Source of the DNA: Planotetraspora kaengkrachanensis
GTDB lineage: Bacteria > Actinomycetota > Actinomycetes > Streptosporangiales > Streptosporangiaceae
Assembly (NCBI RefSeq): GCF_016862895.1
Contig: NZ_BONV01000001.1
Location: 496,001 to 560,000, forward strand
DNA length: 64,000 nucleotides
Reading direction: 5' to 3'
Positions 39,333-47,761 of the stretch are shown in pieces. The stretch's first letter is position 1. Each line of letters begins with the position of its first letter. The position numbers were made by a program, and so were the translations under genes. The notes beneath the pieces were generated by a model, which was given only the letters and a program-made list of their open reading frames with translations, had not been told where the DNA came from and made no database searches.

Positions 39333-40208
39333 TCAGTCCCTCTCGTTGATCCGGGCGACGGACCGGCGCAGCGCGCGCCTGGTGAGTTCCCTGGCGAGGT
39401 GGCGCTTGTAGTCGGCGCTGCCGCGCATGTCGGTGACCGGACTGCAGGCCTCGGCGGCCAGCGTGCCCGCGTGTTCGTAGAGCTCCTCCGACGGTTCCCT
39501 GCCGCGCAGGGCGTCCGACACCGCCGGCAGCCCCGTCGTGTTCGGCCCGACCGCCGCGAGCCCCACCCGCGCGTCGGCGATCACCCCGCCGTCGAGCCAC
39601 ACGGCGGCTCCGGCGGACACGATCGCCCAGTCACCCGCCCGCCGCTCGACCTTCTCGTACGCGCTGGACCCGCCGGGCCGTACCGGGATGCGGATCTCGA
39701 CGAGCATCTCGGCGTCCTCGACGGCGGTCTCGTAGGGCCCGCGGTAGAACTCCTCCATCGTCACGACCCGCTCCCCCGCTCCGCCCCGGATGACGCAGCT
39801 CGCCCCGAGGGTGGTGCAGACGGCCGACAGGTCCTCGGACGGATCGGCCTGGCACAGGGAGCCGCCCAGGGTGCCGCGGTTGCGGACGACGGGGTCGGCG
39901 ATGACGCGCTCGGCGTCGCGGAAGACGGGGAACACCTCGGCGAGTTCGCCGGACTCGAGCAGTTCCCTGTGCCGGGTCATCGCCCCGATGCGGACCTCGG
40001 TCTGCTCCACCCGGATGTAGCCGAGTTCGCCGTGGAGGTCGTTGATGTCGATCAGGTACTCCGGGCTCGCCAGCCGGAGCTTCATCATGGGGAGCAGGCT
40101 GTGGCCGCCCGCGACGATGCGGGCGGAGCCTCCCAGCCGCTCCAGCAGGCCGATCGCGTGATCGACGCTGGTCGCGCGCTCGTATTCCACCGGCGCGGGA
40201 ACCTGCAT
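39333..40208 (-). CDS. coxM: Carbon monoxide dehydrogenase medium (FAD) subunit
   Basis: A 291-residue FAD-binding subunit with [10 protein letters not shown] and [18 protein letters not shown], the two flavin diphosphate loops of the xanthine oxidase family medium subunits. The ATG at 40206-40208 ([12 protein letters not shown]) is chosen because AAGGGGTCC precedes it and a predicted promoter lies 34-62 bp upstream; longer frames cross the promoter. First gene of the cox operon in the typical form I order M-S-L. Confidence 0.95.
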   Translation of the reverse strand: MQVPAPVEYERATSVDHAIGLLERLGGSARIVAGGHSLLPMMKLRLASPEYLIDINDLHGELGYIRVEQTEVRIGAMTRHRELLESGELAEVFPVFRDAERVIADPVVRNRGTLGGSLCQADPSEDLSAVCTTLGASCVIRGGAGERVVTMEEFYRGPYETAVEDAEMLVEIRIPVRPGGSSAYEKVERRAGDWAIVSAGAAVWLDGGVIADARVGLAAVGPNTTGLPAVSDALRGREPSEELYEHAGTLAAEACSPVTDMRGSADYKRHLARELTRRALRRSVARINERD

Positions 40209-40241
40209 GGCGGACCCCCTTGGCTTGTGGGTGGTCGGCCA

Positions 40242-40296
40242 AGTGGACCCCCGCGCGGCAGTGCTGTCAACGGCCACCTAAGGATTCACTTAATCC
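40242..40296 (-). promoter_or_regulatory. Predicted cox operon promoter with upstream palindrome
   Basis: Minus strand: -35 TTGACA (40265-40270), 17-bp spacer, -10 TCCACT (40242-40247). Just upstream is the palindrome GGATT, five bases, AATCC (40282-40296), a plausible activator (LysR-type) site. The predicted transcript starts about 28 bp before the coxM ATG. Confidence 0.55.
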
Positions 40297-40416
40297 GGTG
40301 CGAACCCCCGATTCGCCGGTCGATCCGTCCGGGCCCCGGCGGCGTCACGGCATTCGCACGGGCGTCCGTCACGCACGTCGATCGAGACCGGCGTTGCGAT
40401 CACTTTCGCGTAGGCG

Positions 40417-40953
40417 TCATCCCGCCTGGTCGGGCACGTCGACCACGCCCACGACGTACGACAGCGGGATCGTGCCCTTGTCCGCGTCGGTCGAGTGGGC
40501 GCGGGAATCCATGGCGAAGTCGCGGTTGTCCCCCATGATCCACACATGCCCGGGCGGCACGGTGAGGTCGAACTCGACGGCGGACGCCTTCGCCGACGCG
40601 ATGTACGGCTCGTCGAGCGGCCTGCCGTCCAGAGCGATGTGCCCGGCGTCGTCGCAGCACCGCACGTCGACGCCCGGCGTGCCGATGACCCGGGCGATGT
40701 ACGTCTTACCCGGCGTGGCGACCGCCCAGGACGGCGGTGCCTTGTACACGACGACGTCCCCCTCGTGGGGTGTGTAGTCGCCGTCGCTCAGACTGGCCAC
40801 GACACGGTCGCCAGTTTTGATCGTCGGCTCCATCGAGATGCCGGGGACGTCGAACTCCTCCCGTCCCGTCAGCCGGTAGGCGACGCCGCACCCGGAGGCG
40901 GATACGACTGTCAGCGCCGTAAGGAGGAGGACGGACAATCTGCGAAGGTTCAC
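40417..40953 (-). CDS. Signal peptidase I (S26)-like lipoprotein lacking the usual catalytic lysine
   Basis: A 178-residue S26 peptidase homologue. The catalytic serine motif GISMEPT (S40) and the late motif GDNRDFAMDSR (141-151) are intact. The lysine position of the KRV motif is alanine (YIARVIGTPG, A87-R88), with another lysine four residues earlier (K83). The N-terminus is a short hydrophobic stretch ending SASGC, a lipobox-like site, rather than a normal membrane anchor. The GTG start at 40951-40953 gives this signal. Activity uncertain. Confidence 0.82.
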   Translation of the reverse strand: MNLRRLSVLLLTALTVVSASGCGVAYRLTGREEFDVPGISMEPTIKTGDRVVASLSDGDYTPHEGDVVVYKAPPSWAVATPGKTYIARVIGTPGVDVRCCDDAGHIALDGRPLDEPYIASAKASAVEFDLTVPPGHVWIMGDNRDFAMDSRAHSTDADKGTIPLSYVVGVVDVPDQAG

Positions 40954-41026
40954 GCGGGCATTATCGAGGTCCGGGCGACCCAGGGCCTGTTGATCAGGAG
41001 AAGCCGGTCGCGGCCTGGCTATCCTC

Positions 41027-41785
41027 GTGACGGTGAAGGGCGCCGGATTCATCCGCGACATCCGCGTGGACACACGGCGGATCCACACGGGGTACCCCTT
41101 CAACCTGCCCGTCGTCGCATGGCTGGCCCGATCTCCCGGCCTCGACCTCGCACCCGCCGTCACCTTCCTCGTCGGTGAGAACGGCTCCGGCAAGTCGACG
41201 CTCATCGAGGCCGTCGCCGTGGCCTGCGGCTTCAACGCGGAGGGCGGCTCGCAGTCATTCCAGTTCGCGACGCGCGCCAGCGAATCGGCGCTCGCCGATC
41301 ATCTCGTCGTGGGATGGGGGTTGAAGAAGCCCAGAACCGGATTCTTCCTGCGTGCCGAGTCGTACTACAACGTCGCAACGGAGATCGAGCGCCTCGACGA
41401 GATCGGACCGGCGCCGCTGCTTCCTGCGTACGGCGGCGTCTCCCCCCACGAGCGCTCCCACGGGGAGTCGTTCCTCGACTTGATCACTCACCGCTTCGGA
41501 CCGCAGGGCCTGTACATCCTCGACGAACCCGAGGCCGCGCTCTCGGTGCGGGGCTGCATGGCCGTGCTCGCGCGGATCGCGGACCTGGTCCGGCAGGGCT
41601 CCCAGTTCGTCATCGCCACGCATTCGCCGATCCTGCTCGCCCTGCCCGGCGCCACAATCCTGCAGCTGGACGGTGACGGCGTCGCCTCCGTCGCCTACGA
41701 CGACGCGCTTCCCGTCACCCTGACACGCGAGTTCCTGACCTCTCCCGAGCGCTACCTTCGTCACCTGCTCGCCGAGGACGTCTGA
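41027..41785 (+). CDS. AAA-family ATPase (ABC-type, RecF/SMC-like small ATPase)
   Basis: A 252-residue ABC-class ATPase with Walker A GENGSGKST, an ABC-signature-like segment (SHGESFL), Walker B LYILDEPEAAL and an H-loop in ATHSPILLAL. It is a compact stand-alone ATPase of the type found widely as single genes; the role is unknown. GTG start at 41027. Divergent from the S26 peptidase with a 73-bp gap. Confidence 0.88.
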   Translation: MTVKGAGFIRDIRVDTRRIHTGYPFNLPVVAWLARSPGLDLAPAVTFLVGENGSGKSTLIEAVAVACGFNAEGGSQSFQFATRASESALADHLVVGWGLKKPRTGFFLRAESYYNVATEIERLDEIGPAPLLPAYGGVSPHERSHGESFLDLITHRFGPQGLYILDEPEAALSVRGCMAVLARIADLVRQGSQFVIATHSPILLALPGATILQLDGDGVASVAYDDALPVTLTREFLTSPERYLRHLLAEDV

Positions 41786-41870
41786 CCGGGGGTTGCAAGG
41801 GCGGCGGCCGCCCGGTCATCATGGTCGACATGATGATCTACGGGAAGGGCGGCCACCGCCCCAGCCGGTG

Positions 41871-43436
41871 ATGCCCGGCACGTGGAAGCTGGATGTCGGT
41901 CCCGTCGGCGACCGCCCCACCTTCCTCGCTCATGCGAACGCGATGTCCCGCACGTACGGTCCCGGCCCCTGGCCGGACGAGGCCCATCGGCTGCCCGACG
42001 AGCAGCCCCGCACCGATCCCGGAACCGTGCACATCCCCAGCGTGGTGATGGACGGCATCAGGACCCACCACTTCGCGCGGGGGAACGATCCCGGCGGCGT
42101 GACGGCGATGGCCGATCTGATCGAGGCCCTGGTGACGGCGGATCCGGAACCCGACGACCTGGTCCGCCTCCACGACCTGGCGGCGGAGCACTCCGCTCTC
42201 TCGGTCGCCGACGACCTCGTCGACGAGCTCCTAAGACGCAAACCGCCCGCTCGCCGGGTCCACGCGGTCGGTCGATACCTGGCGGAACGCGGCACGAGGC
42301 GTGAGGCCGTGAAGATCGGCCTTGTCCTCGTGGGCGCGTGCGGCGGGGAGCAGGACCGGGACCTGCTCCTGCTGCTCGGCACGTTGGAGGAACTGACCCT
42401 GTTCGCGGTGGTCGCGCTCATGCGCACGCAACCCGACGGGCGGCGCGCCGTCTACGGGCTGGCCCGCCGGGTGACGGCCTGGGGACGGATCCACGCGGTC
42501 GAACGGCTCAAGGGATTCGACGACCCGGAGGTCAAGGACTGGCTCCTGCGCGAAGGATTCCGAAACGGGATCATGAACGAGTACCTCGCGCACATCGCGG
42601 CCACGACAGGCGACCTTCGTTCGGCGCTCGCACGACCGGACGTGGACGACGCGCTCCTGGCCGGCGCGGGCGGCATCCTGAGCGGCCTGGCGCTCGGCGG
42701 ACCGGCCGAGGACATGACGGACTACGCCGACGCCGTACCGGTGCTGCACCGGTACGCGGAACTCGCCGCCGCGCGCCCGCCGGAACTCGGCCGCCTCACC
42801 GCTCTGCTCCATGTCACGGCCTTCCTGGTCAGCCCCCTGGGCGAGCCGGACTGGCCGGACGGGACACGCGACCGGCTTCGCGAGCGTTACGAGGCGCTCG
42901 TGGCCGAGCCGCGATGGCGCGAACTCGTCCTCACCCATCTCGCGGACCCCGACCAGGAGAACTTCACGGCCGGGCTGTGGCCGGCGACCCGGCTGGCGCT
43001 GCCGGTCACCGAGCAGGTCATCGCCTATCTGCGGCGGGACCCGCTCGACTCCTACGCCTGGATGACGCTCGCCGAGGCCTGTACGGCCGAGGACACCGAG
43101 CGGATGACACGGCTCGCCGAGGATCTCCTTCCGCTGGAACGGCTCACCGGCGAACCGGTGGACGGTCTGCTCTCGGGTCCCGACTACGCGCTGGACAGTG
43201 CCCTGGAGTCGGTGGTCGACCGGTTGGCCGGGGTTCCCGGTTCCGGGCTCTCGCTGATCGGCACCGCCCTGTCCGCCAGGGGCCTGCGCTCCCGACGCGC
43301 GGCGCTCAGGTCGTTGGCCAGGTGGCCCGCGGAAGCCGTACCGGAAGAGGCGGTCGACTGGGTTCTGGCGGCGGCCATGGCGGAACCCAGCGAGGACCTG
43401 CGCCAGGAGATGGCCGACTTCGTCAGGACGCACTGA
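41871..43436 (+). CDS. Large helical hypothetical protein (sometimes annotated limonene hydroxylase)
   Basis: A 521-residue protein of helical repeats with no catalytic motif visible. The N-terminus PGTWKLDVGPVGDRPTFLAHANAM is, from memory, a conserved opening of an actinobacterial family sometimes labelled limonene hydroxylase without good evidence. The ATG at 41871 overlaps the stop of a 13-codon upstream frame (MMIYGKGGHRPSR, 41830-41871), which itself looks like a family N-terminus in another frame. A strong terminator follows the gene. Confidence 0.7.
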   Translation: MPGTWKLDVGPVGDRPTFLAHANAMSRTYGPGPWPDEAHRLPDEQPRTDPGTVHIPSVVMDGIRTHHFARGNDPGGVTAMADLIEALVTADPEPDDLVRLHDLAAEHSALSVADDLVDELLRRKPPARRVHAVGRYLAERGTRREAVKIGLVLVGACGGEQDRDLLLLLGTLEELTLFAVVALMRTQPDGRRAVYGLARRVTAWGRIHAVERLKGFDDPEVKDWLLREGFRNGIMNEYLAHIAATTGDLRSALARPDVDDALLAGAGGILSGLALGGPAEDMTDYADAVPVLHRYAELAAARPPELGRLTALLHVTAFLVSPLGEPDWPDGTRDRLRERYEALVAEPRWRELVLTHLADPDQENFTAGLWPATRLALPVTEQVIAYLRRDPLDSYAWMTLAEACTAEDTERMTRLAEDLLPLERLTGEPVDGLLSGPDYALDSALESVVDRLAGVPGSGLSLIGTALSARGLRSRRAALRSLARWPAEAVPEEAVDWVLAAAMAEPSEDLRQEMADFVRTH

Positions 43437-43443
43437 CACGCAT

Positions 43444-43477
43444 GGGACCGGAGCCCTCCAAACGGGGCTCCGGTCCC
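43444..43477 (+). terminator. Rho-independent-like terminator
   Basis: Arms GGGACCGGAGCCC (43444-43456) and GGGCTCCGGTCCC (43465-43477) pair perfectly over 13 bp with an 8-base loop, 8 bp after the preceding stop codon. Confidence 0.8.
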
Positions 43478-43550
43478 CCGGCACCCGACCCGTCCGTGCA
43501 CGATCACGACTGGTTTCGCCGCAGGTCAGGGCGTTATTTGCGAGAGTGCG

Positions 43551-43671
43551 CGTGATCACGGCAAGGGGACGGCCTGGTCGGAGGCGCGCCCGCGAACCCG
43601 TGCATGATCACGGCGAGGGGGGGCTGTGCGTGATCACGGCGAGGGGGGCTGTGCGTGATCACAGTCCCGGG
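43551..43671. repeat. Cluster of TGATCA-centred palindromic repeats
   Basis: At least four copies of CGTGATCACGG or close variants, at about 43551, 43602, 43629 and 43653, most followed by CGAGGGG. A diverged GCACGATCACG lies at 43498. CGTGATCACG is itself a perfect 10-bp palindrome. Confidence 0.7.
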
Positions 43672-43930
43672 GTTGTTTTCCCTCGCAGGGGCCGGACGGC
43701 AAATACACAATTTCGCGATTAATGCGCTTAAGACACAGAGCGGCGGAGCGCCGACGAGACGACGCGCCGGATAATAGAACGTACATATTGACATAATTCA
43801 GTCGGATGGAGAAATTCGCCGGCGCGGCAACTCCGCCCGTCCGTCATACCGCGGCGAACTCACGTCACCCCAGGTCACCCTGCCCGTACGGACATCCCCC
43901 GCCCACTCGGATGCGCATGCCATCAAAGGG

Positions 43931-43958
43931 TTGACATGACCAATTTCGGGTGTAACCA
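43931..43958 (+). promoter_or_regulatory. Candidate promoter of the iclR-led sugar operon
   Basis: TTGACA (43931-43936), 16-bp spacer, TAACCA (43953-43958), inside an A+T-rich stretch unlike the rest of the window and about 45 bp before the iclR start. Confidence 0.45.
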
Positions 43959-43988
43959 TCGCAAAATATTCCAGATATATGAAAATGG

Positions 43989-44005
43989 ATTCGAGTAACT
44001 CGAAT
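43989..44005. promoter_or_regulatory. Perfect palindrome overlapping the iclR start codon (operator)
   Basis: ATTCGAGT, A, ACTCGAAT: 8-bp perfect arms. The last two bases are the first two of the ATG at 44004, so a bound regulator would block both initiation of translation and early transcription. Confidence 0.6.
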
Positions 44006-44855
44006 GAAGAGCGGGCGTAAATCATCGAGCGTCGACAAGGCATTCGAGCTCATCAATGCCGTGTCGAAGGCCGGTCAGACCGGCGTCTCCCTCGGGGAGC
44101 TCGCCGGTCACGCGGGCATCGCGGTCAGCACGGCGCACAGATACGTGACGTCGCTGCTCGAACTGGGCGTGCTCGACCGTGACGCGTCAGGGTCGTACCA
44201 CCTCGGCGTCACCCTGATCACGCTGGCCGGGCAGTACCTGGAGGAGGACGGCCTGCGCGCGGCGGCCCGGCCGTACCTGTCCGAGCTCGTCGAGCTGAGC
44301 GGCGAGACCGTCCATCTGGGTGTGCCGGTGGGCGAACAGATCGTCTACGTCGACAAGGTCGAGAGCGCCAAGTCGGTGCGGCTGGTCTCGCGGATCGGCA
44401 GCACGTCGCCGCTGCACAGCACCGCGATGGGCAAGGCCGTCCTGTCTCTCGACGAGCGGCGGGCCGAGGAGATCCTGGCGGGCCCGCTGGACAGGCGGAC
44501 TGAGAGAACACTCACGGGCGACGCGTTGCGCGCGGAGCTCCGCGTCGTGCGCGAGCGCGGCTACGCGATCGACGACGAGGAGAACGAGGAGGGGGTGCGC
44601 TGCGTGGGCCTGCCCATCATGAGCGCCTCGGGCCGGCCCGCCGGCGCCTTCAGCGTCTCCGCTCCCGCCAACAGGTTCAGCCTCGACGACTGCCACCGCC
44701 TGGCGCCGACCGCGCTCGCCATGGCGGCCGACATCAGCCGGCGGATCGGCTATGTGGGAGCCGGGCGAGGCAGGCCCGGCGCCCACAGCGGCACCCAGAC
44801 CGGCGCACGGACCGGCGCAGGAACACGTAACGGACGAGACAACACACGCATCTGA
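44004..44855 (+). CDS. IclR-family transcriptional regulator of the sugar/aldehyde operon
   Basis: A 283-residue regulator. The DNA-binding domain (SSSVDKAFELINAV; SLGELAGHAGIAVSTAHRYVTSLLELG) is followed by the effector domain (LHSTAMGKAVLSL; GVRCVGLPIMSASGRPAGAFSVS) and a low-complexity tail of Gly-Thr-Gly-Arg repeats (GTQTGARTGAGT). There is no Shine-Dalgarno before the ATG, which overlaps a 17-bp palindrome. It lies 12 bp upstream of the aldehyde dehydrogenase gene and is probably co-transcribed with it and the ABC transporter. Confidence 0.9.
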   Translation: MKSGRKSSSVDKAFELINAVSKAGQTGVSLGELAGHAGIAVSTAHRYVTSLLELGVLDRDASGSYHLGVTLITLAGQYLEEDGLRAAARPYLSELVELSGETVHLGVPVGEQIVYVDKVESAKSVRLVSRIGSTSPLHSTAMGKAVLSLDERRAEEILAGPLDRRTERTLTGDALRAELRVVRERGYAIDDEENEEGVRCVGLPIMSASGRPAGAFSVSAPANRFSLDDCHRLAPTALAMAADISRRIGYVGAGRGRPGAHSGTQTGARTGAGTRNGRDNTRI

Positions 44856-44867
44856 GGAGTCGAACGG

Positions 44868-46277
44868 ATGTCCCTTTCGTCAGCGGGGCCGGCCATCACC
44901 GTCCGCAATCCCGGCACAGGCAGAGAACTCGGGGAAGTGGCGGCCATGTCCCCGGAGGCCGTCGCCGGGGTCGTCGACGACGCCCAGGAGGGCCAGCGGG
45001 CGATGTCCGCCATGCCCGCCCACGAGCGGGCGGACCTGTTGCGCCGCGTAGCCGACCTCATGGAGGCGGAGCTGGAGGACCTCGCCACGTCGCTCGCCGA
45101 GGAGAACGGCAAGCCCCTCCCACAGACCAGGGGCGAGGTCGAGGCGGCGATACGGATCTTCCGGGGGTACGCGGGAGAGGCCACGCGGCTGTTCGGCCGT
45201 CAGATCCCGCTCGACGCGGTGCCGGGCCTGGAACGGCACCTCGCGGTGACCGTGCGCGAACCGCTCGGCGTCGTGGCGGCGCTCGTGCCGTTCAACTACC
45301 CGGTCGAGCTGTACGCGCACAAGGCGGCCGCGGCCCTCGCCGCCGGGAACGCGGTCGTCGTCCAGCCTCCCGCCCACTGCCCGCTGACGTTGGTCAGGGT
45401 GGCTGAGCTCGTGACGCGGGCGGGCGCGCCGCCGTACGCCCACCAGCTGGTCACCGGGCGGGTCGAGGTGTCGCAGGCGCTGGCCGAGCTGCCCGGGATC
45501 GCCGCGGTGAGCCTCACCGGCAGTACCAACGCCGGCCGCGAGATCGCCCGCAGGGCCGCGGGCACGCTCAAGAAGGTCTTCCTCGAGCTGGGCGGCAACG
45601 ACGCGCTCATCGTGTGCGACGACGCCGACGTCGACGAGGCCGCCCAGGCGGTCGTGCTCGGCAGGCTCGCCCGCGGCAACGGGCAGATCTGCTGCGCCGT
45701 CAAGCGGGTCTACGTGCAGGACGGCGTGCACGACGCCTTCGTCGCCTCGCTGCTCGAACGGACGGCCAAGCTCACGGTCGGCGACCAGCTGCTGGAGGCG
45801 ACGGACGTCGGGCCCCTGATCACCGAGGAGGCGGCCGAGCGGGTGGAGGCGGCCGTGGGCAGGCTCGTGGCGGACGGCGCCCGGCTCGCCGCCGGAGGCA
45901 CGAGGCGCGGCGCCTTCGTCGACCCCGCCGTGCTGGTCGACGTCCCCGCGCAGAGCCCCGCCTTCGCCGAGGAGATCTTCGGCCCGGTCGCTCCCGTCGC
46001 CCGCTTCGCCGACCCCGCTGACGCGGTGCGGATGGCCAACGAGTCGCCGTACGGACTGCACGCCGCCGTCTTCACGCGGGACGTCTCGCGCGCGTTCACA
46101 CTCGCGAGACGTCTCGACGTCGGCGGGGTGGTCATCAACGGCTCGACCGCGCTGCGGGCGGAGAACCTGCCGTTCGGCGGCACCAAGGACACCGGGGGCC
46201 ACCGCGAGGGCCTGCACGAGACGGTCCTCGACTTCACCCGGCAGAAGACGGTGCTCGTGATGGAGGCCTTCGGATGA
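44868..46277 (+). CDS. NAD(P)-dependent aldehyde dehydrogenase
   Basis: A 469-residue ALDH. The catalytic cysteine lies in NGQICCAVKR (C275), the general base in LELGGND (E240), the oxyanion-side asparagine in PFNYP, and the cofactor glycine in LTGSTNAGREI. The substrate may be a sugar-derived aldehyde such as glycolaldehyde, lactaldehyde or a 2,5-dioxovalerate-like compound, inferred from the downstream ribose-type transporter. The stop overlaps the next start (ATGA). Confidence 0.92.
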   Translation: MSLSSAGPAITVRNPGTGRELGEVAAMSPEAVAGVVDDAQEGQRAMSAMPAHERADLLRRVADLMEAELEDLATSLAEENGKPLPQTRGEVEAAIRIFRGYAGEATRLFGRQIPLDAVPGLERHLAVTVREPLGVVAALVPFNYPVELYAHKAAAALAAGNAVVVQPPAHCPLTLVRVAELVTRAGAPPYAHQLVTGRVEVSQALAELPGIAAVSLTGSTNAGREIARRAAGTLKKVFLELGGNDALIVCDDADVDEAAQAVVLGRLARGNGQICCAVKRVYVQDGVHDAFVASLLERTAKLTVGDQLLEATDVGPLITEEAAERVEAAVGRLVADGARLAAGGTRRGAFVDPAVLVDVPAQSPAFAEEIFGPVAPVARFADPADAVRMANESPYGLHAAVFTRDVSRAFTLARRLDVGGVVINGSTALRAENLPFGGTKDTGGHREGLHETVLDFTRQKTVLVMEAFG

Positions 46278-47761
46278 CCCTCGAGCTCAGGGGCGTCCGC
46301 AAGGACTACGGCGGGGTCGAGGTGCTCCACGGGGTCGACCTCGTGGGACACCCCGGTGAGGTCCTCGCCGTCGTCGGCGCGAACGGGGCCGGCAAGTCCA
46401 CCCTCATCAAGATCCTCTCCGGGGCTCAGCCGATGAGCGCGGGCGAGATGCTGATGGACGGCGCGACCGTGGACCTGCGCTCCCCGCACGACGCGCACGC
46501 CCGCGGCATCCGCACCGTCTACCAGGAGCTGTCGATCGTCCCCGGCCTCTCGGTCACCGAGAACCTCCTGATGGGCAACTTCCCGAGACGGCGCGGCCTC
46601 ATCGACTGGGCGGCGGCGCACGCCCGCGCCCAGGAACTGCTCGACGGCATCGGGTTCGGCGCGATCGATCCGCGCACCCTCGCCGGGCGGTTGTCGGTGG
46701 CCAGGCAGCAGATGGTGGAGATCGCGAAGGCCCTGGTCGCCGAACCCCGGGTGCTGGTGCTCGACGAGCCGTCCGCCGTGCTCGCGGGCAGCGACCTCGA
46801 GGCGTTGTTCGCACTCGTCCGGCGGCTCCGCGAGCGCGGAGTCCTGGTGGTCTACGTCTCCCACCGGCTCGCCGAGGTGATGGAGCTCGCCACCTCCATC
46901 GTCGTCATGAAGGACGGCCGGGTGATCGAGCGGACCGAGCCCGCGCGGACCAGCGAGACGGAGCTGATCGGCCTCATGGCGGGGCGCCGGCTGGAGCAGG
47001 TCTATCCCGAACGCCGTGCGCGGCCGGGTGACGTGCGGCTGAGCGTGCACGGGCTCAGCAGGCGGGGCGAGTTCGAGGACGTCTCCTTCGAACTGCGCGC
47101 CGGGGAGATCGTGGGACTGTTCGGCCTGGTCGGCTCGGGCCGCAGCGAGCTGGCCCGCTGCGTCTTCGGCGCCGAGCCCGCGACGTCAGGCCGGGTGCAG
47201 GTCTCCGGCGGGGAGGTGCGCTTCCGCGCGCCGTCCGACGCGATCGCGGCCGGACTCGCGCTGGTGACCGAGGACCGCAAGCGCACGGGCCTGGTCGGCG
47301 GCATGAGCGTTCTGGACAACATCGGCCTCACCACGATGTACGGCATGCGGCGCGGCCCGCTGATCGACGCGGCGCGGCGGCGCGAGCGGGTCGGCGAGAT
47401 GATCGACCGGCTGAGCATCCAGCCGGAAGGCTGCGCCTCGATGCGCGTCGCCAACCTCAGCGGCGGCAACCAGCAGAAGGCCGTTCTGGCGAAGTGGCTG
47501 CTGGCCGAGCCTCGGGTGCTCATCCTCGACGAGCCGACGCGAGGGGTGGACATGTCCACCCGGATCGCGATCTACCGAATGATCGACGATCTCGCCCGCG
47601 GCGGCCTCGCCGTCCTGCTCGTCTCCTCCGACCTCACCGAGGTGCTGGGCGCCACCGACCGGATCCTCGTGATGAACCAGGGCCGCGTCACCGGCGAACT
47701 GCGCTCGGACCGGACCACCGAGGACGAGATCCTCGCGCACGCGATTGGACGGGCCGCATGA
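46274..47761 (+). CDS. Ribose/galactose-type sugar ABC transporter ATP-binding protein (double domain)
   Basis: A 495-residue RbsA/MglA-type protein with two ABC domains. The first has Walker A VGANGAGKST, signature LSVARQQ and Walker B VLVLDEPSAVL. The second has a degenerate Walker A (GLVGSGRSE), signature LSGGNQQK and Walker B LILDEPTRGVD. It is overlapped at both ends by its operon neighbours, so it is translationally coupled to the dehydrogenase and permease. Confidence 0.95.
   Translation: MTLELRGVRKDYGGVEVLHGVDLVGHPGEVLAVVGANGAGKSTLIKILSGAQPMSAGEMLMDGATVDLRSPHDAHARGIRTVYQELSIVPGLSVTENLLMGNFPRRRGLIDWAAAHARAQELLDGIGFGAIDPRTLAGRLSVARQQMVEIAKALVAEPRVLVLDEPSAVLAGSDLEALFALVRRLRERGVLVVYVSHRLAEVMELATSIVVMKDGRVIERTEPARTSETELIGLMAGRRLEQVYPERRARPGDVRLSVHGLSRRGEFEDVSFELRAGEIVGLFGLVGSGRSELARCVFGAEPATSGRVQVSGGEVRFRAPSDAIAAGLALVTEDRKRTGLVGGMSVLDNIGLTTMYGMRRGPLIDAARRRERVGEMIDRLSIQPEGCASMRVANLSGGNQQKAVLAKWLLAEPRVLILDEPTRGVDMSTRIAIYRMIDDLARGGLAVLLVSSDLTEVLGATDRILVMNQGRVTGELRSDRTTEDEILAHAIGRAA

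Larger units (their letters stand above)
43437..44003. other. 567-bp intergenic region: terminator, palindromic repeats, IclR promoter
   Basis: No convincing gene. It holds a terminator (43444-43477), a cluster of TGATCA-centred repeats (43551-43671) and, in its unusually A+T-rich last 250 bp, a promoter and operator for the iclR gene. Confidence 0.7.

Noticed and set aside
43551-43671. Possible CRISPR array from repeated GTGATCACGG units
   Set aside because: Units are short, spacing is irregular (about 24-51 bp), spacers are not unique sequence, and no cas genes are nearby.
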